64,000 bases of DNA from Clostridiales bacterium (GTDB lineage: Bacteria > Bacillota > Clostridia > Christensenellales > UBA1242): the NCBI GenBank assembly GCA_015069325.1, contig SVIV01000002.1, positions 62,001 to 126,000 of the forward strand, written 5' to 3'. A model generated the notes under the pieces. It was not told where the DNA came from, ran no database searches, and worked only from the letters and a program-made list of their open reading frames with translations. Shown here piece after piece: positions 18,839 through 29,309 of the stretch. A program made the position numbers and the translations under genes. How positions within the stretch are numbered: position 1 is the first letter of the stretch; each line of letters begins with the position of its first letter.

Positions 18839-19512
18839 ATTTTACTCTCCAATATTTGATTAACAATCCACGCAGAAATTGTGCAACCACACATTGCTGG
18901 ATAATAGCTGATGCTTCCTACAGGATTTGAAATTGATTGTGGTTTTGAAAAAGAAGTAACAACTGTCAAATCTTTTACTCCCGCTGCTTTCAATGCTTTT
19001 CGCATTACTTTTGCAAGTCCGTCATTATATGTTTTATAAATATCAACAACTTCAAAAACAGGAATATCACATCTATTACCTGCCCCCATAGCAGAAACTA
19101 TATTTATATTGTGCGTTTTGCAATAAATTATTAGTGCTTTTTTATCTTCAACAATATCAATTGCATCAACAACCAAATCAGTATCTTTGACAAGCGAAGA
19201 TATGTTTTCTTTAGATAATTTGTCAAAAACGGCTTCAATTTTGATGTTTTTATTGATTTTTTGCATCATTTCTTGCAAAACCTCAACCTTTCTCTTTCCA
19301 ATCGTGTCTTCAAACGCAATAATCTGTCTATTCACATTTGATGAAGATACAACATCAAAATCAATTATTGTAAAGTTTTCAACCCCTGCACGAGCAAGCA
19401 TTATTGCAGTATAACCGCCTACTCCGCCACAACCAACAATAGTAATATGTTTGGACGCAATTTTTTCTAGACCTTCGCTTCCTATCAAAAGCTCAGTTCT
19501 GCTTTTATCCAT
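18835..19512 (-). CDS. ThiF/TcdA-family E1-like enzyme (tRNA threonylcarbamoyladenosine dehydratase-like)
   Basis: VGCGGVGGYTAIMLARAGVENFTIIDFDVVSSSNVNRQ, DLVVDAIDIVEDKKALI. Confidence 0.9.
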   Translation of the reverse strand: MDKSRTELLIGSEGLEKIASKHITIVGCGGVGGYTAIMLARAGVENFTIIDFDVVSSSNVNRQIIAFEDTIGKRKVEVLQEMMQKINKNIKIEAVFDKLSKENISSLVKDTDLVVDAIDIVEDKKALIIYCKTHNINIVSAMGAGNRCDIPVFEVVDIYKTYNDGLAKVMRKALKAAGVKDLTVVTSFSKPQSISNPVGSISYYPAMCGCTISAWIVNQILESKI

Positions 19513-19519
19513 ACTTCAC

Positions 19520-20815
19520 CTACAATACAAATTTTTTAAGGTCAAACTTTTTGTTTGTCTCTTTGAATGTATTTTGAACATAATTGCGATCAATTACAAC
19601 TTCCATCAATGGATGTTCTCCTGAAGCATTAAATGAAATATCTTCAAGAAGAAGCTCTATAATTGTATGAAGTCTTCTCGCTCCAATATTTTCACTTGTT
19701 TCATTTTCTTTTTCTGCCATATCGGAAATTTCATCAAGCGCATCGTCAGTAAATTTCAAATCAATATTATCAACTTTCAAAATACTTGTATATTGGAAAA
19801 TAATTGAATTTTTGGTTTCAGCCAAAATCTTCTTGAAATCATTTTTTGTAAGATTGTCAAGTTCTACCCTAATTGGGAAACGACCTTGAAGTTCTGGAAT
19901 CATATCTTCAATATTTGCAAGATGGAACGCACCAGACGCAATAAACAAAATAAAGTCAGTTTTTACATTACCATACTTCGTTGCAACTGTGCTTCCTTCA
20001 ACAATAGGAAGAACATCTCTTTGCACCCCCTCTCTTGAAACATCTTGATTGTTTGAGCCACCTGCCTTGCCTATAATTTTATCAATTTCATCAATAAAAA
20101 TTATTCCTTCTTCTTCAGTTCTTCTAATCGCTTCTGCATAAACATTGTCTTTATCAATAACTCTTTCGCTTTCTTCTGCAATCAAAACTTCTCTAGCACG
20201 AGCAACTGAAAGCTTTCTTTTCTTGCGCTTTTGTGGCATCATACCATCAAACATAGATCCTAAGTTAATTTCAGGACCTCCAATCGCAAGCATAGGTTTT
20301 TGTTGTTCTAAAACATTAATTTCAATGACTTCATCTTCAATCTTGCCACTTCTAAGTTCTTCTGTTACAAGAGTCCTATCTACAGCAATATCTTTCGCTC
20401 TACGGCTATCACAAATAGCATCAATAAGTCGAATTTCAACTTGTGGCGCAACTTTAGCTTCAACTTCGTGAGCCTTTTCATCTTTTACCATTCTCACAGC
20501 TGTTTCAACTAAATCCCTAATCATACTTTCAACATCTCTGCCAACATAACCAACTTCCGTGTATTTTGTAGCTTCAATTTTTATAAATGGGGCCTTTACA
20601 AGACGAGCAAGTCTTCTTGCAATTTCTGTTTTACCAACACCTGTTGGCCCTTTCATTATAATATTTTTAGGTGTAATTTCATCTCTTATTTCTTTTGGAA
20701 GACGACTTCTTCTATATCTATTTCTAAGTGCAACAGCAACTGCCCTTTTCGCTTTTGGCTGCCCAATAATATATTTATCTAATTCTTCTACTATTTGTCT
20801 TGGTGATAAATTCAT
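19520..20815 (-). CDS. hslU: HslU ATPase subunit
   Basis: LSPRQIVEELDKYIIGQPKAKRAVAVALRNRYRR, GPTGVGKTEIARRLARL, IFIDEIDKI. Confidence 0.96.
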   Translation of the reverse strand: MNLSPRQIVEELDKYIIGQPKAKRAVAVALRNRYRRSRLPKEIRDEITPKNIIMKGPTGVGKTEIARRLARLVKAPFIKIEATKYTEVGYVGRDVESMIRDLVETAVRMVKDEKAHEVEAKVAPQVEIRLIDAICDSRRAKDIAVDRTLVTEELRSGKIEDEVIEINVLEQQKPMLAIGGPEINLGSMFDGMMPQKRKKRKLSVARAREVLIAEESERVIDKDNVYAEAIRRTEEEGIIFIDEIDKIIGKAGGSNNQDVSREGVQRDVLPIVEGSTVATKYGNVKTDFILFIASGAFHLANIEDMIPELQGRFPIRVELDNLTKNDFKKILAETKNSIIFQYTSILKVDNIDLKFTDDALDEISDMAEKENETSENIGARRLHTIIELLLEDISFNASGEHPLMEVVIDRNYVQNTFKETNKKFDLKKFVL

Positions 20816-20816
20816 T

Positions 20817-21353
20817 TCACACCTCCTCTACTGTAATATTTTCATTTGTAAATACGCAAATTTGCCCTGCAATTTCAAGGGCTTTTTGAGCAATTTCTTT
20901 TGCAGATAATTCTGTATTTTGTTTTAAAGCTCTCGCTGCGGCAAGCGCATAATTCCCACCAGAGCCAATTGCAACAATACCTTCATCAGGCTCAATTACA
21001 TCTCCATTCCCACTTATGACAAGAAGAAGATTTTTATCTGCAACAATCATCATTGCATCTAATTGTCTTGCTTTATCATTTCTCCAAATTCCCGCAAGTT
21101 CAACCGCACTTCTCATAAGATTTCCTGAAAATTTGTTTAACATATTTTCAAACTTTTCACAAAGCGAAAATGCATCTGCTGTCGCTCCAGCAAATCCAAT
21201 CACAACATTTCCGTTGTAAATTCTTCTCACCTTATGAGCAGTTGACTTAAATATGATTGATTGCCCCATAGTAACTTGTCCATCGCCTGCAAGAGCAATT
21301 TTACCATCTTTTTTTACCCCGCAAATCGTAGTTGACCTAAACATACTTTCCAT
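20817..21353 (-). CDS. hslV: HslV peptidase subunit
   Basis: [24 protein letters not shown]; start ATG at 21353 follows SD aaggagg. Confidence 0.95.
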   Translation of the reverse strand: MESMFRSTTICGVKKDGKIALAGDGQVTMGQSIIFKSTAHKVRRIYNGNVVIGFAGATADAFSLCEKFENMLNKFSGNLMRSAVELAGIWRNDKARQLDAMMIVADKNLLLVISGNGDVIEPDEGIVAIGSGGNYALAAARALKQNTELSAKEIAQKALEIAGQICVFTNENITVEEV

Positions 21354-22569
21354 TTTTGTATTCCTCCTTAAATTGTTCCAACGCATACAGTGATTTATCA
21401 AAACTCACCTTGACAAATTCTTCCAAATTCTCATCTGCATCTATTTTGATAATTTCATCATAACCAATAATTGGTCTGGTTTTTGTTGACGATTCTCCTG
21501 TAAGATTCTGTATAAATTTACCAAAAGCACAACCTATTGGCACTTTTATCATTTTTTTATTTTCTATTCTTTTTAAAATATTCATTGCTGTCCACATTCC
21601 ACTGGCAATTCCGTTTATACTTCCATCAAGCCCTAAAATTCCGCCCGCAAAGAAAACATTCTCCTCTTGCCTGCTTTGACAAAATGGAGTTGTCGTGTAA
21701 ACAGGATTAATAAATTTACCTTTACAAACGCCCGCCACCTTAACAAATTTGAAGTGTTGCAGTGCTTTTAACGTGCTGAAAATTTTATATTGCCTAATTT
21801 GCGGAAGATCTGAAGATAAATGTTGCACTTCAAAACCATATTCAACCCTTTTTAGCACAAGTGTTGCATAAGGTTTCAAGCCGTCCATTATCTGCGGTTT
21901 CATCGCATATGAACGAAGATTGTCTTTATTATGAAGTGCTAAATCTTCAATAGTGTTTTGTTGAATCTTAAAATTTTCGCTAGACTTCCTCTCGTCAACA
22001 GCCTGTTTTACCACTTCTTTAACAAAAACACCATATTCTTCTTCTGAAATTGCCAACAAATAGGTATTATCTTCTTTATGATACAAATACGCTTCATCTA
22101 TGTCTTCAATAATAGGATAGATAGGCAATGCCTGAACACACTTTAATGTGCCATACTTTTCAATCAAATGATTGTAAAGGGCATCTTCTGTATATGGCCC
22201 AGATGCAATCAGAGTAAGTTCCATTGGATTGACAGTTTTTACACTTGCCTCAAAGACTTCAATATTTTCATTATCATTAATCATCTTAAGTCCATAACTT
22301 ACAAGAAGTTGATCTAAGCATTTTGCTCCACTTTTTTCAAATTCATCTATCTTTTTCGCAAGTGGGCTTCCAAGCAAACTCAACTCTTTCGTCAGAAGCT
22401 TTGTATACATTTCTTCTGAAATTGTCAATCTTTTCTTTATCTTGTCTTCCCTATACATCTTACCATTATCAAATATATGCACCTTGATATCGTGCCCCGC
22501 CAAAAACAACGCTGCTTCAATGCCAGCAACCCCCGCACCTATTATATTAACAACATTTCGATTAAGCAT
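21337..22569 (-). CDS. trmFO: Methylenetetrahydrofolate-tRNA uracil-5-methyltransferase TrmFO-like
   Basis: [54 protein letters not shown]; between topA and hslV. Confidence 0.85.
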   Translation of the reverse strand: MLNRNVVNIIGAGVAGIEAALFLAGHDIKVHIFDNGKMYREDKIKKRLTISEEMYTKLLTKELSLLGSPLAKKIDEFEKSGAKCLDQLLVSYGLKMINDNENIEVFEASVKTVNPMELTLIASGPYTEDALYNHLIEKYGTLKCVQALPIYPIIEDIDEAYLYHKEDNTYLLAISEEEYGVFVKEVVKQAVDERKSSENFKIQQNTIEDLALHNKDNLRSYAMKPQIMDGLKPYATLVLKRVEYGFEVQHLSSDLPQIRQYKIFSTLKALQHFKFVKVAGVCKGKFINPVYTTTPFCQSRQEENVFFAGGILGLDGSINGIASGMWTAMNILKRIENKKMIKVPIGCAFGKFIQNLTGESSTKTRPIIGYDEIIKIDADENLEEFVKVSFDKSLYALEQFKEEYKNGKYV

Positions 22570-24628
22570 TATTCTCCTTATAATCACAGTCTGCATTACC
22601 GCATTTTGTAAGTTTGCCTTTAACTACAATTGGACTTTGACATTTTGGACATTTTGCCCCTGTAGTAATATCCCAGCTCATAAACTTGCACTCTGGATAA
22701 CGATCACAAGAGTAGAATGTTTTTCCTTTCTTACTCTTACGTTCCACCATATCTGCACCACATTCAGGGCATTTTCCTGAAACTTTTTTTGTTTCATTTA
22801 AAGGCCTTGTATTTTTGCATTTGGGGAAATTTGAACAAGCCAAAAACTCTCCAAATCTACCATTTCTTATAAGCATCTTGCTTCCACATTTTTCACATAT
22901 GATATCTGTTTCTTTTGGTGGCTCTTTTAGAGACACACTACTTCCGTCTGCACGAATAAGCAGCTTTTCAAATCCTGTCCAGAAAGATGCAACGACTTCC
23001 TTCCAATCTTCATCTTTACTTGCAATATCATCTAGCCTTGTTTCCATATGAGCAGTAAACTTAACATTTATCACTCCTGCAAAAAATTGATCTAAATAGG
23101 TAGTTATCTTTCTTCCCAGTTCAGTTGGGATAAGATATTTCCCTTCTTTTTCTGTATATTTACGAGTTGACAAAATGGTAATTGTTGCCGAATATGTGGC
23201 TGGTCTGCCTATGCCCTTTTCTTCCATAGCCTTGACAAGTGTTGCTTCAGTATATCTAGTAGGCGGCTTAGTAAATTTTTGCTCTGGCACAATCTTATTG
23301 CAAGCAAGAGTTTCGCCTTCTTCAATAACAGGAAGCCTGCCCGCAAGCCCTTCTTTGCCTTCGTCTTCAACAAATTCCTTATATACTTTTGTATATCCAG
23401 GAAATTCCATTGTCTTTCCACTTACTTTAAAACCATAATCTTCACAATCGAAGTTAACAGTAACGCTTGCATACTCAGCATCACTCATTTGGCTCGCAAG
23501 GAAGCGTTCATAAATAAGTTTATAAAGTTTGTAGTTGTCTGTTGAAAGTGTTTCTTTGACCATTTCTGGCGTTATATCCATTGTGATCGGTCTAATCGCT
23601 TCGTGCGCATCTTGAGCCGAATCTTTAGTATGATAAATGTTTGGCTTTGATGGAACAAACTCTTTGCCATACTTATTGTTAATAAACGCCAAACAAGCAT
23701 TTTGAGCATCGGTTGACACACGAACAGAGTCAGTTCTGATATATGTAATAAGAGCAATTTTTCCTTCCCCTTTGACTTCAACACCTTCATACAATTGCTG
23801 TGCCGATGCTGATGTTTTTGCAAGGCTCATACCAAGCTTATTTAACGCATCTTGTTGCATTGTGCTTGTTGTAAATGGGGCTGGGGCGTGAGATTTCGTC
23901 TTCGCCTTTTTGACTTCTTTAACCGAAAAATCTTTGCCATTTATTACACTTAGCATTTGGTCAACTTCTTCTTTATTTTTAGGAACAAACTTTTTCTTTT
24001 TGAAAGTTGCAAGATTTGCTTTGATTTCGCTTGCACCCTTCTTCAAAAATGCTTGAACAGTCCAATATTCTTCTGGCTTAAAGTTTTCAATTTCGACTTC
24101 TCTGTCAACAACAAGTTTAAGCGCAACCGATTGAACCCTTCCCGCACTTAACTTTGGTGCTATTTTCTTGCAAATGATAGGTGAAAGTTTATAACCTACA
24201 AGCCTATCAAGCACCCGTCTGGCCTGCTGAGCATCTACCAGTTTAAGATCTATTTTTCTTGGCTCGGTCAAGGCTTTTGAAACCGCCTTTTTTGAAATTT
24301 CGTTAAACTGTATTCTGCAAGCCTTATCTCCATCATAGCCTAAAATATGTGCCACGTGCCAAGAAATCGCTTCCCCTTCTCTATCTGGGTCGGTTGCGAT
24401 ATAAACGTAGTCTGCTTTTTCTGCTTTTCTTTTTAATTCACTAATAAGATCTTTTTTATCAGACAAGATTTCATATTTTGGTTCAAAATTATTTTTTATG
24501 TCAATAGCGAGGCTTTTTTGTGGAAGGTCTCTAATATGACCTTTTGTCGCAAATACTTCATAGCCTTCGCCTAAATATTTTTTTAATGCTTCTCGTTTTG
24601 CTGGCGACTCAATAATAACAAGTTTCAA
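22562..24628 (-). CDS. topA: DNA topoisomerase I
   Basis: MKLVIIESPAKREALKKYLG, YIRTDSVRVS, C-terminal zinc fingers CEKCGSKMLIRNGRFGEFLACSNFPKC. Confidence 0.97.
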   Translation of the reverse strand: MKLVIIESPAKREALKKYLGEGYEVFATKGHIRDLPQKSLAIDIKNNFEPKYEILSDKKDLISELKRKAEKADYVYIATDPDREGEAISWHVAHILGYDGDKACRIQFNEISKKAVSKALTEPRKIDLKLVDAQQARRVLDRLVGYKLSPIICKKIAPKLSAGRVQSVALKLVVDREVEIENFKPEEYWTVQAFLKKGASEIKANLATFKKKKFVPKNKEEVDQMLSVINGKDFSVKEVKKAKTKSHAPAPFTTSTMQQDALNKLGMSLAKTSASAQQLYEGVEVKGEGKIALITYIRTDSVRVSTDAQNACLAFINNKYGKEFVPSKPNIYHTKDSAQDAHEAIRPITMDITPEMVKETLSTDNYKLYKLIYERFLASQMSDAEYASVTVNFDCEDYGFKVSGKTMEFPGYTKVYKEFVEDEGKEGLAGRLPVIEEGETLACNKIVPEQKFTKPPTRYTEATLVKAMEEKGIGRPATYSATITILSTRKYTEKEGKYLIPTELGRKITTYLDQFFAGVINVKFTAHMETRLDDIASKDEDWKEVVASFWTGFEKLLIRADGSSVSLKEPPKETDIICEKCGSKMLIRNGRFGEFLACSNFPKCKNTRPLNETKKVSGKCPECGADMVERKSKKGKTFYSCDRYPECKFMSWDITTGAKCPKCQSPIVVKGKLTKCGNADCDYKENNA

Positions 24629-24639
24629 TCAATCCTCCA

Positions 24640-25707
24640 TTATTTTAAGGCAATAGTTCCGCCTGGTAGTCTAGATATTATCCCACGAATTTCAAGCATT
24701 GTCAAACAAGTATTGAAATTATTTATATCTAAACCCGAATTTTTTGTAAGAAAATCAATTTTCTTCATTCCATCTTTTAAAAGATTCACAATTTTTTCTT
24801 CATCTGGTTGCAACTCAATTTGCACAACCTGTTTATCTAAATTAATTTCATAATCATCAAGAATATCTTTCCCGCAAGTTACGCATTTGCCTTGCCCTGT
24901 TTTTATAACTTCATTTGTCAGTTCACTGCTAGATGAGTCTATATTTCCAGGCACAGCATAAACATCATTGCCATATTCTAGGGCAAAATCCTTTGTATGA
25001 ATTGTTCCGCTTTTTATACTTGCTTCAGTAATAAGTGTTGCCTGACTTATACCGGCAATAATACGGTTTCTTAATGGAAACAAATATTTACTTGAAAGTT
25101 TTTTAGGACGTTGCTCGGATATAAGCAACCCCTTTCTTGCAATTTCATCTGCAAGCGATTGATGCTCGGTCGGATAAATATGGTCAAACCCGCCACCCAG
25201 CACTGCAATAGTTTTTCCGCCACATTCAAGTGCACAGCGATGAGCAATGCTATCAATTCCATATGCTAGACCGCTTACAATAACCACTCCTGCGCCGGCA
25301 ACATCTCTCACAAGTTTTTCCGTTGCCATTTTCCCATAACTTGAAGGCTTTCTTGTTCCTACAACAGAAAGACATTCTTTATTCAATAGCGAGACATCAC
25401 CCTTGCAATATAAAATTAATGGTGCGTCCTTTTGTTCTCTTAGGCGATTAGGATATTCATCGCTATATATAGTCAAAACAGATATATCCCTATCTGCAAG
25501 ATTTTTAAGATAGGTTTGGACTAAAGCTTCATCTGCACTGGCAATCATACTTTCATATGTTTCTTTTTTCAAAATATTTTCTGCAAATTTGGTTTTTGAA
25601 AAACATTTGATTGTCTGCTCTTTCATAGTATCCATTATTTCTGACATCTTCTTTGACGACAAATCAAATTGAGACAGAAACACGATAAGCAAGTCTCTTT
25701 TGTCCAT
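24640..25707 (-). CDS. dprA: DNA-processing protein DprA
   Basis: VVGTRKPSSYGKMATEKLVRDVAGAGVVIVSGLAYGIDSIAHRCAL, PGNIDSSSSELTNEVIKTG. Confidence 0.95.
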   Translation of the reverse strand: MDKRDLLIVFLSQFDLSSKKMSEIMDTMKEQTIKCFSKTKFAENILKKETYESMIASADEALVQTYLKNLADRDISVLTIYSDEYPNRLREQKDAPLILYCKGDVSLLNKECLSVVGTRKPSSYGKMATEKLVRDVAGAGVVIVSGLAYGIDSIAHRCALECGGKTIAVLGGGFDHIYPTEHQSLADEIARKGLLISEQRPKKLSSKYLFPLRNRIIAGISQATLITEASIKSGTIHTKDFALEYGNDVYAVPGNIDSSSSELTNEVIKTGQGKCVTCGKDILDDYEINLDKQVVQIELQPDEEKIVNLLKDGMKKIDFLTKNSGLDINNFNTCLTMLEIRGIISRLPGGTIALK

Positions 25708-25718
25708 TCCTTCTCCTT

Positions 25719-27251
25719 TTAATTCCAAAATTTTCTATCAAGCGTGCGATACGAAATCGCTTCTGCAATGTGGTTGGCTGCTATATTTTCGCAACCTTCA
25801 AGATCAGCAATCGTCCTTGCTACTTTCAATATACGATCGTGTGCACGTGCACTAAGTTTAAGCCTTTCAAACGCACTTCTAAGTAGCAATTCGCTATTTA
25901 CATCAAGTTTGCAATACTTCTTAACTTGCCCTGCATTCATCCCCGCATTTGAAAAGTTTTTATCGTTTTTATATCTTTCAAGTTGAATTCTTCTTGCCCT
26001 GTCAACACGCTTTTTAATTTCTATCGACGATTCTTCTTGCGAATCACTTTTAAGCTGATCATACGTTACATTTTCAACTTCAATATGAATATCAATTCGA
26101 TCCATAATAGGTCCAGAAAGTTTTGATAAATATTTTTGTATTTGACCTGCCGAACAACGACATTCTCTTTCCTTGGAGCCATAATGCCCACAAGGACAAG
26201 GATTCATTGACGCAATAAGAGTGAAGTTTGCAGGATATGTAATAGTTTGTTTGTTTCTTGCTACAGTAATTACGCCATCTTCTAAAGGTTGTCTCAACAC
26301 TTCAATTGATTGACGTGAATATTCTGGAAATTCGTCAAGAAACAACACCCCGTGATCTGCAAGTGAAATTTCTCCAGGTTTTGCATTGTTTCCGCCACCC
26401 GTAAGTGCAATCGTAGTTGCTGTATGGTGTGGACTTCTAAAAGGCCTTGTATAAACAATCCCTTTACTTGCATCTAGTTCACCAGAAATAGAGTGTATCT
26501 TTGTTACTTCCAACGCTTCATCAAAAGTAAGGTCTGGAAGTATGCTTGGGAAACACTTTGCAAGCATACTCTTTCCGCTTCCTGGTGGCCCAATCATAAT
26601 AAGATTATGTCCCCCCGCAGCAGCAAGTTCTAATGCTCTTTTAGCCATCTTTTGTCCTTTAACATTTGAAAAGTCCATTCCTGCCCTATTTTCATTAAGC
26701 ATAGTTTCAAAATCACGAACTTCAACCGGCTTAACAACTTCTTCTTGCTTCAAAAATCGAACGGTTTGATTTAATGATTCAACCCCATAAACAGTGATTC
26801 CATCAATAAAACTAGCTTCTTGCAAATTATCTTTAGGAATAATAAATTTTTTATATCCAAGCGCCCTTGCTGAAATAAGCAAAGGCAAAATACCTTTTAC
26901 TTTTTTTACACTTCCATCAAATGAAAGCTCGCCCACATATACATAGTCTTTTTCGTTTTTAATTTCAAGTTCTTCATCACAAGAAAGGATTGCAACCGCC
27001 ATAGCAAGATCATAAAACGCACCTTCCTTTTTCACATCTGCAGGAGCAAGATTGATTGTAATTCTTTTAATAGGATATTTTAATGCCGAGTTTCGAATAG
27101 CATTTTTCACCCTTTCTTTTGCTTCTTTGATAGCAGTATCTGCAAGCCCTACAACGTCAAACGCAGGCAAGCCATTGCTTACATCTGTTTCAACATCAAT
27201 AGGGAAACCGTCAATCCCACGAAGTCCAAAACTTACTACTTTTGATAACAT
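25719..27251 (-). CDS. comM: YifB/ComM-family Mg-chelatase-like AAA ATPase
   Basis: GLPAFDVVGLADTAIKEAKERVKNAI, MIGPPGSGKSMLAKCFPSILP, RPFRSPHHT. Confidence 0.95.
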   Translation of the reverse strand: MLSKVVSFGLRGIDGFPIDVETDVSNGLPAFDVVGLADTAIKEAKERVKNAIRNSALKYPIKRITINLAPADVKKEGAFYDLAMAVAILSCDEELEIKNEKDYVYVGELSFDGSVKKVKGILPLLISARALGYKKFIIPKDNLQEASFIDGITVYGVESLNQTVRFLKQEEVVKPVEVRDFETMLNENRAGMDFSNVKGQKMAKRALELAAAGGHNLIMIGPPGSGKSMLAKCFPSILPDLTFDEALEVTKIHSISGELDASKGIVYTRPFRSPHHTATTIALTGGGNNAKPGEISLADHGVLFLDEFPEYSRQSIEVLRQPLEDGVITVARNKQTITYPANFTLIASMNPCPCGHYGSKERECRCSAGQIQKYLSKLSGPIMDRIDIHIEVENVTYDQLKSDSQEESSIEIKKRVDRARRIQLERYKNDKNFSNAGMNAGQVKKYCKLDVNSELLLRSAFERLKLSARAHDRILKVARTIADLEGCENIAANHIAEAISYRTLDRKFWN

Positions 27252-27385
27252 ATTCTCTCCTAATAATTAATTATACAACAGCTTTAATCATTTTGCAAAC
27301 AATATTTTCTCTTTGATTACTCAAAATTTTTATTATCTCATAAAAAACAAAAAAACTTGGATACACTCCAAGCTTTTTTATTTTA

Positions 27386-27736
27386 TTAGTTGTTATCTGC
27401 AGATTTAATTTTTGCAGCTTTTCCAGTAAGAGATCTTACATAATAAAGTTTTGCTCTTCTTGGTTTTCCCTTTCTTACAACTTCAACACTTGCAACAAGT
27501 GGAGAATGCATAGGAAAAGTTCTTTCAACGCCAACACCGTTTGAAATTTTTCTTACAGTGAAAGTTTCTCTAATTCCGCCATTTTTGCGAGCAATAACTA
27601 CGCCTTCATAAGCTTGAATTCTTTCTTTATCTCCTTCTTTAATTTTAACGCCAACTTTTACAGTATCACCAATATTAAATTCAGGGAGATTTTCTTTCAT
27701 ATTTTCTTTCTCGATTTGGTCAATGATATTTGCCAT
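27386..27736 (-). CDS. rplS: 50S ribosomal protein L19
   Basis: [50 protein letters not shown]. Confidence 0.97.
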   Translation of the reverse strand: MANIIDQIEKENMKENLPEFNIGDTVKVGVKIKEGDKERIQAYEGVVIARKNGGIRETFTVRKISNGVGVERTFPMHSPLVASVEVVRKGKPRRAKLYYVRSLTGKAAKIKSADNN

Positions 27737-27790
27737 TTTATTTCTCCTTTTATTAATTTTATTTATGTGCAACTACGCACAAGGTGGGTT

Positions 27791-27973
27791 TTAGCCTCTT
27801 TTTCTTGCTCTCTTACGAGCAGCTTCGCTTTTCTTCTTTTTAGCAACACTTGGCTTGTCATAAGCTTCTTTTCTTCTGATATCGCCAATGATTCCGTCTT
27901 TTTGGCATTTTCTCTTAAATCTTTTAAGAGCGCTTTCAAGAGTTTCGTTTTCGCCTACTTTAACAGTTGTCAA
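27791..27973 (-). CDS. rpsU: 30S ribosomal protein S21 (TTG start)
   Basis: [37 protein letters not shown]. Confidence 0.95.
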   Translation of the reverse strand: MTTVKVGENETLESALKRFKRKCQKDGIIGDIRRKEAYDKPSVAKKKKSEAARKRARKRG

Positions 27974-28011
27974 TCTTTTTCACCACCTTCTATTTTTAAA
28001 GTTTCCTAATT

Positions 28012-28040
28012 ATTATATATATTTACCAACATCTTGTCAA
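28012..28040 (-). promoter_or_regulatory. Consensus promoter for rpsU
   Basis: TTGACA-N17-TATAAT on minus strand. Confidence 0.75.
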
Positions 28041-28078
28041 GTATTTTTTCTTTTTAAAAACAAGTTTTTTATATTTTT

Positions 28079-29263
28079 TTAAATTCTTCCATTGTGAGCA
28101 TAGTAATTGTTGAATAAATCGTATAAATTATACCCCTGATAATCTGCAGATAGATAAATATGTAAGTCTGTATAAGTTTCTTTGCCTTTTATTAAATTGC
28201 TTAAATGCACACCCTGTAAAAACATTTCATCGCCAACATTGTAAACCTTTCCTGCGCACGATTCAATAAGAGTGCCATTATCATCATAAAGCCCTATCGA
28301 ATACTTTTCATTTGCAACGCTTACTTTTATTTTTTCGCCACCATCTATTAAAAATGCATCAAAATCAATTTGAAAATTATTTTGTTTATGGTTATTCTCC
28401 GCAAGCGCCACTTGTTTTGATTGAAGTTCGCTTTCACCTTGCAATTCTTTTGTCAAGTGCTTGTTATGTTGGATGTAATACTGATAATATTTAATAGAAT
28501 AGTCATCTACTTTTTTAGAAAGCAATTCAATATAATCTTGCCTTTCATTTTCGCTTAACAAATTAAAATCTTCAGCATAAAAACATACTAAAAGTTTGTA
28601 ATCATTTGGAGTAATCATCTTCAAATTATAATTCGTGTAAGTATTCATATATGTATCAAAGTAATAAATATCTTTTGCGTCATAAATATCATCAAGCCCA
28701 AAGATATGCAATAATTCGTGCACAGTTGTATAATAAAATCTTCCGCCATCTGCACACAAATATTCATTATCATAAGAAACAATGCAATTTTGATTGAACA
28801 TTCCTTTTGAACCGAAACCAAACATAGAACCACTTCTTTTTACACAACCATTTGCAATTTCAAGAGAAGTGCTGTTAAACGTAATGGTAGATTTCCCTAT
28901 AAATTGCGCTTCATCAACACTTTCTACAATTTGATAGCGATAATTTGAATTGATATCACCAACCATTGAAAAAATATAATCTAACGCTTCAATAATGATA
29001 CTTGTTTGCTCTGCCGAAAAAATATTATCTTCAATATCAACATAAACCGGCTCCTGCCCATTATGTTGCAAACGAGCATAATTTTTTTGCCTATATCCCG
29101 CGTCTGCAGAAAGCATAGTTTGAAGTTGCAAAGTTTGAGCTTTTGAAGAGTTGTCTGCGTGCACTATTTCTGATCCAACAATGAAAAATACGCCAACCGC
29201 CAATAAACTTGCGATTGCCGACAAAAGCGCACAAAAACAATACTTTAAAATATCCTTTTTCAT
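28079..29263 (-). CDS. Putative secreted/anchored zincin metalloprotease
   Basis: N-terminal hydrophobic signal; HELLHIFGLDD and downstream TYMNTYTNYNLKMITPNDYKLL Met-turn-like segment. Confidence 0.7.
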   Translation of the reverse strand: MKKDILKYCFCALLSAIASLLAVGVFFIVGSEIVHADNSSKAQTLQLQTMLSADAGYRQKNYARLQHNGQEPVYVDIEDNIFSAEQTSIIIEALDYIFSMVGDINSNYRYQIVESVDEAQFIGKSTITFNSTSLEIANGCVKRSGSMFGFGSKGMFNQNCIVSYDNEYLCADGGRFYYTTVHELLHIFGLDDIYDAKDIYYFDTYMNTYTNYNLKMITPNDYKLLVCFYAEDFNLLSENERQDYIELLSKKVDDYSIKYYQYYIQHNKHLTKELQGESELQSKQVALAENNHKQNNFQIDFDAFLIDGGEKIKVSVANEKYSIGLYDDNGTLIESCAGKVYNVGDEMFLQGVHLSNLIKGKETYTDLHIYLSADYQGYNLYDLFNNYYAHNGRI

Positions 29264-29309
29264 TCCACTTTCATTTTACCACAAAAAAGGAGATTAGTCA
29301 ATCCCCTTT

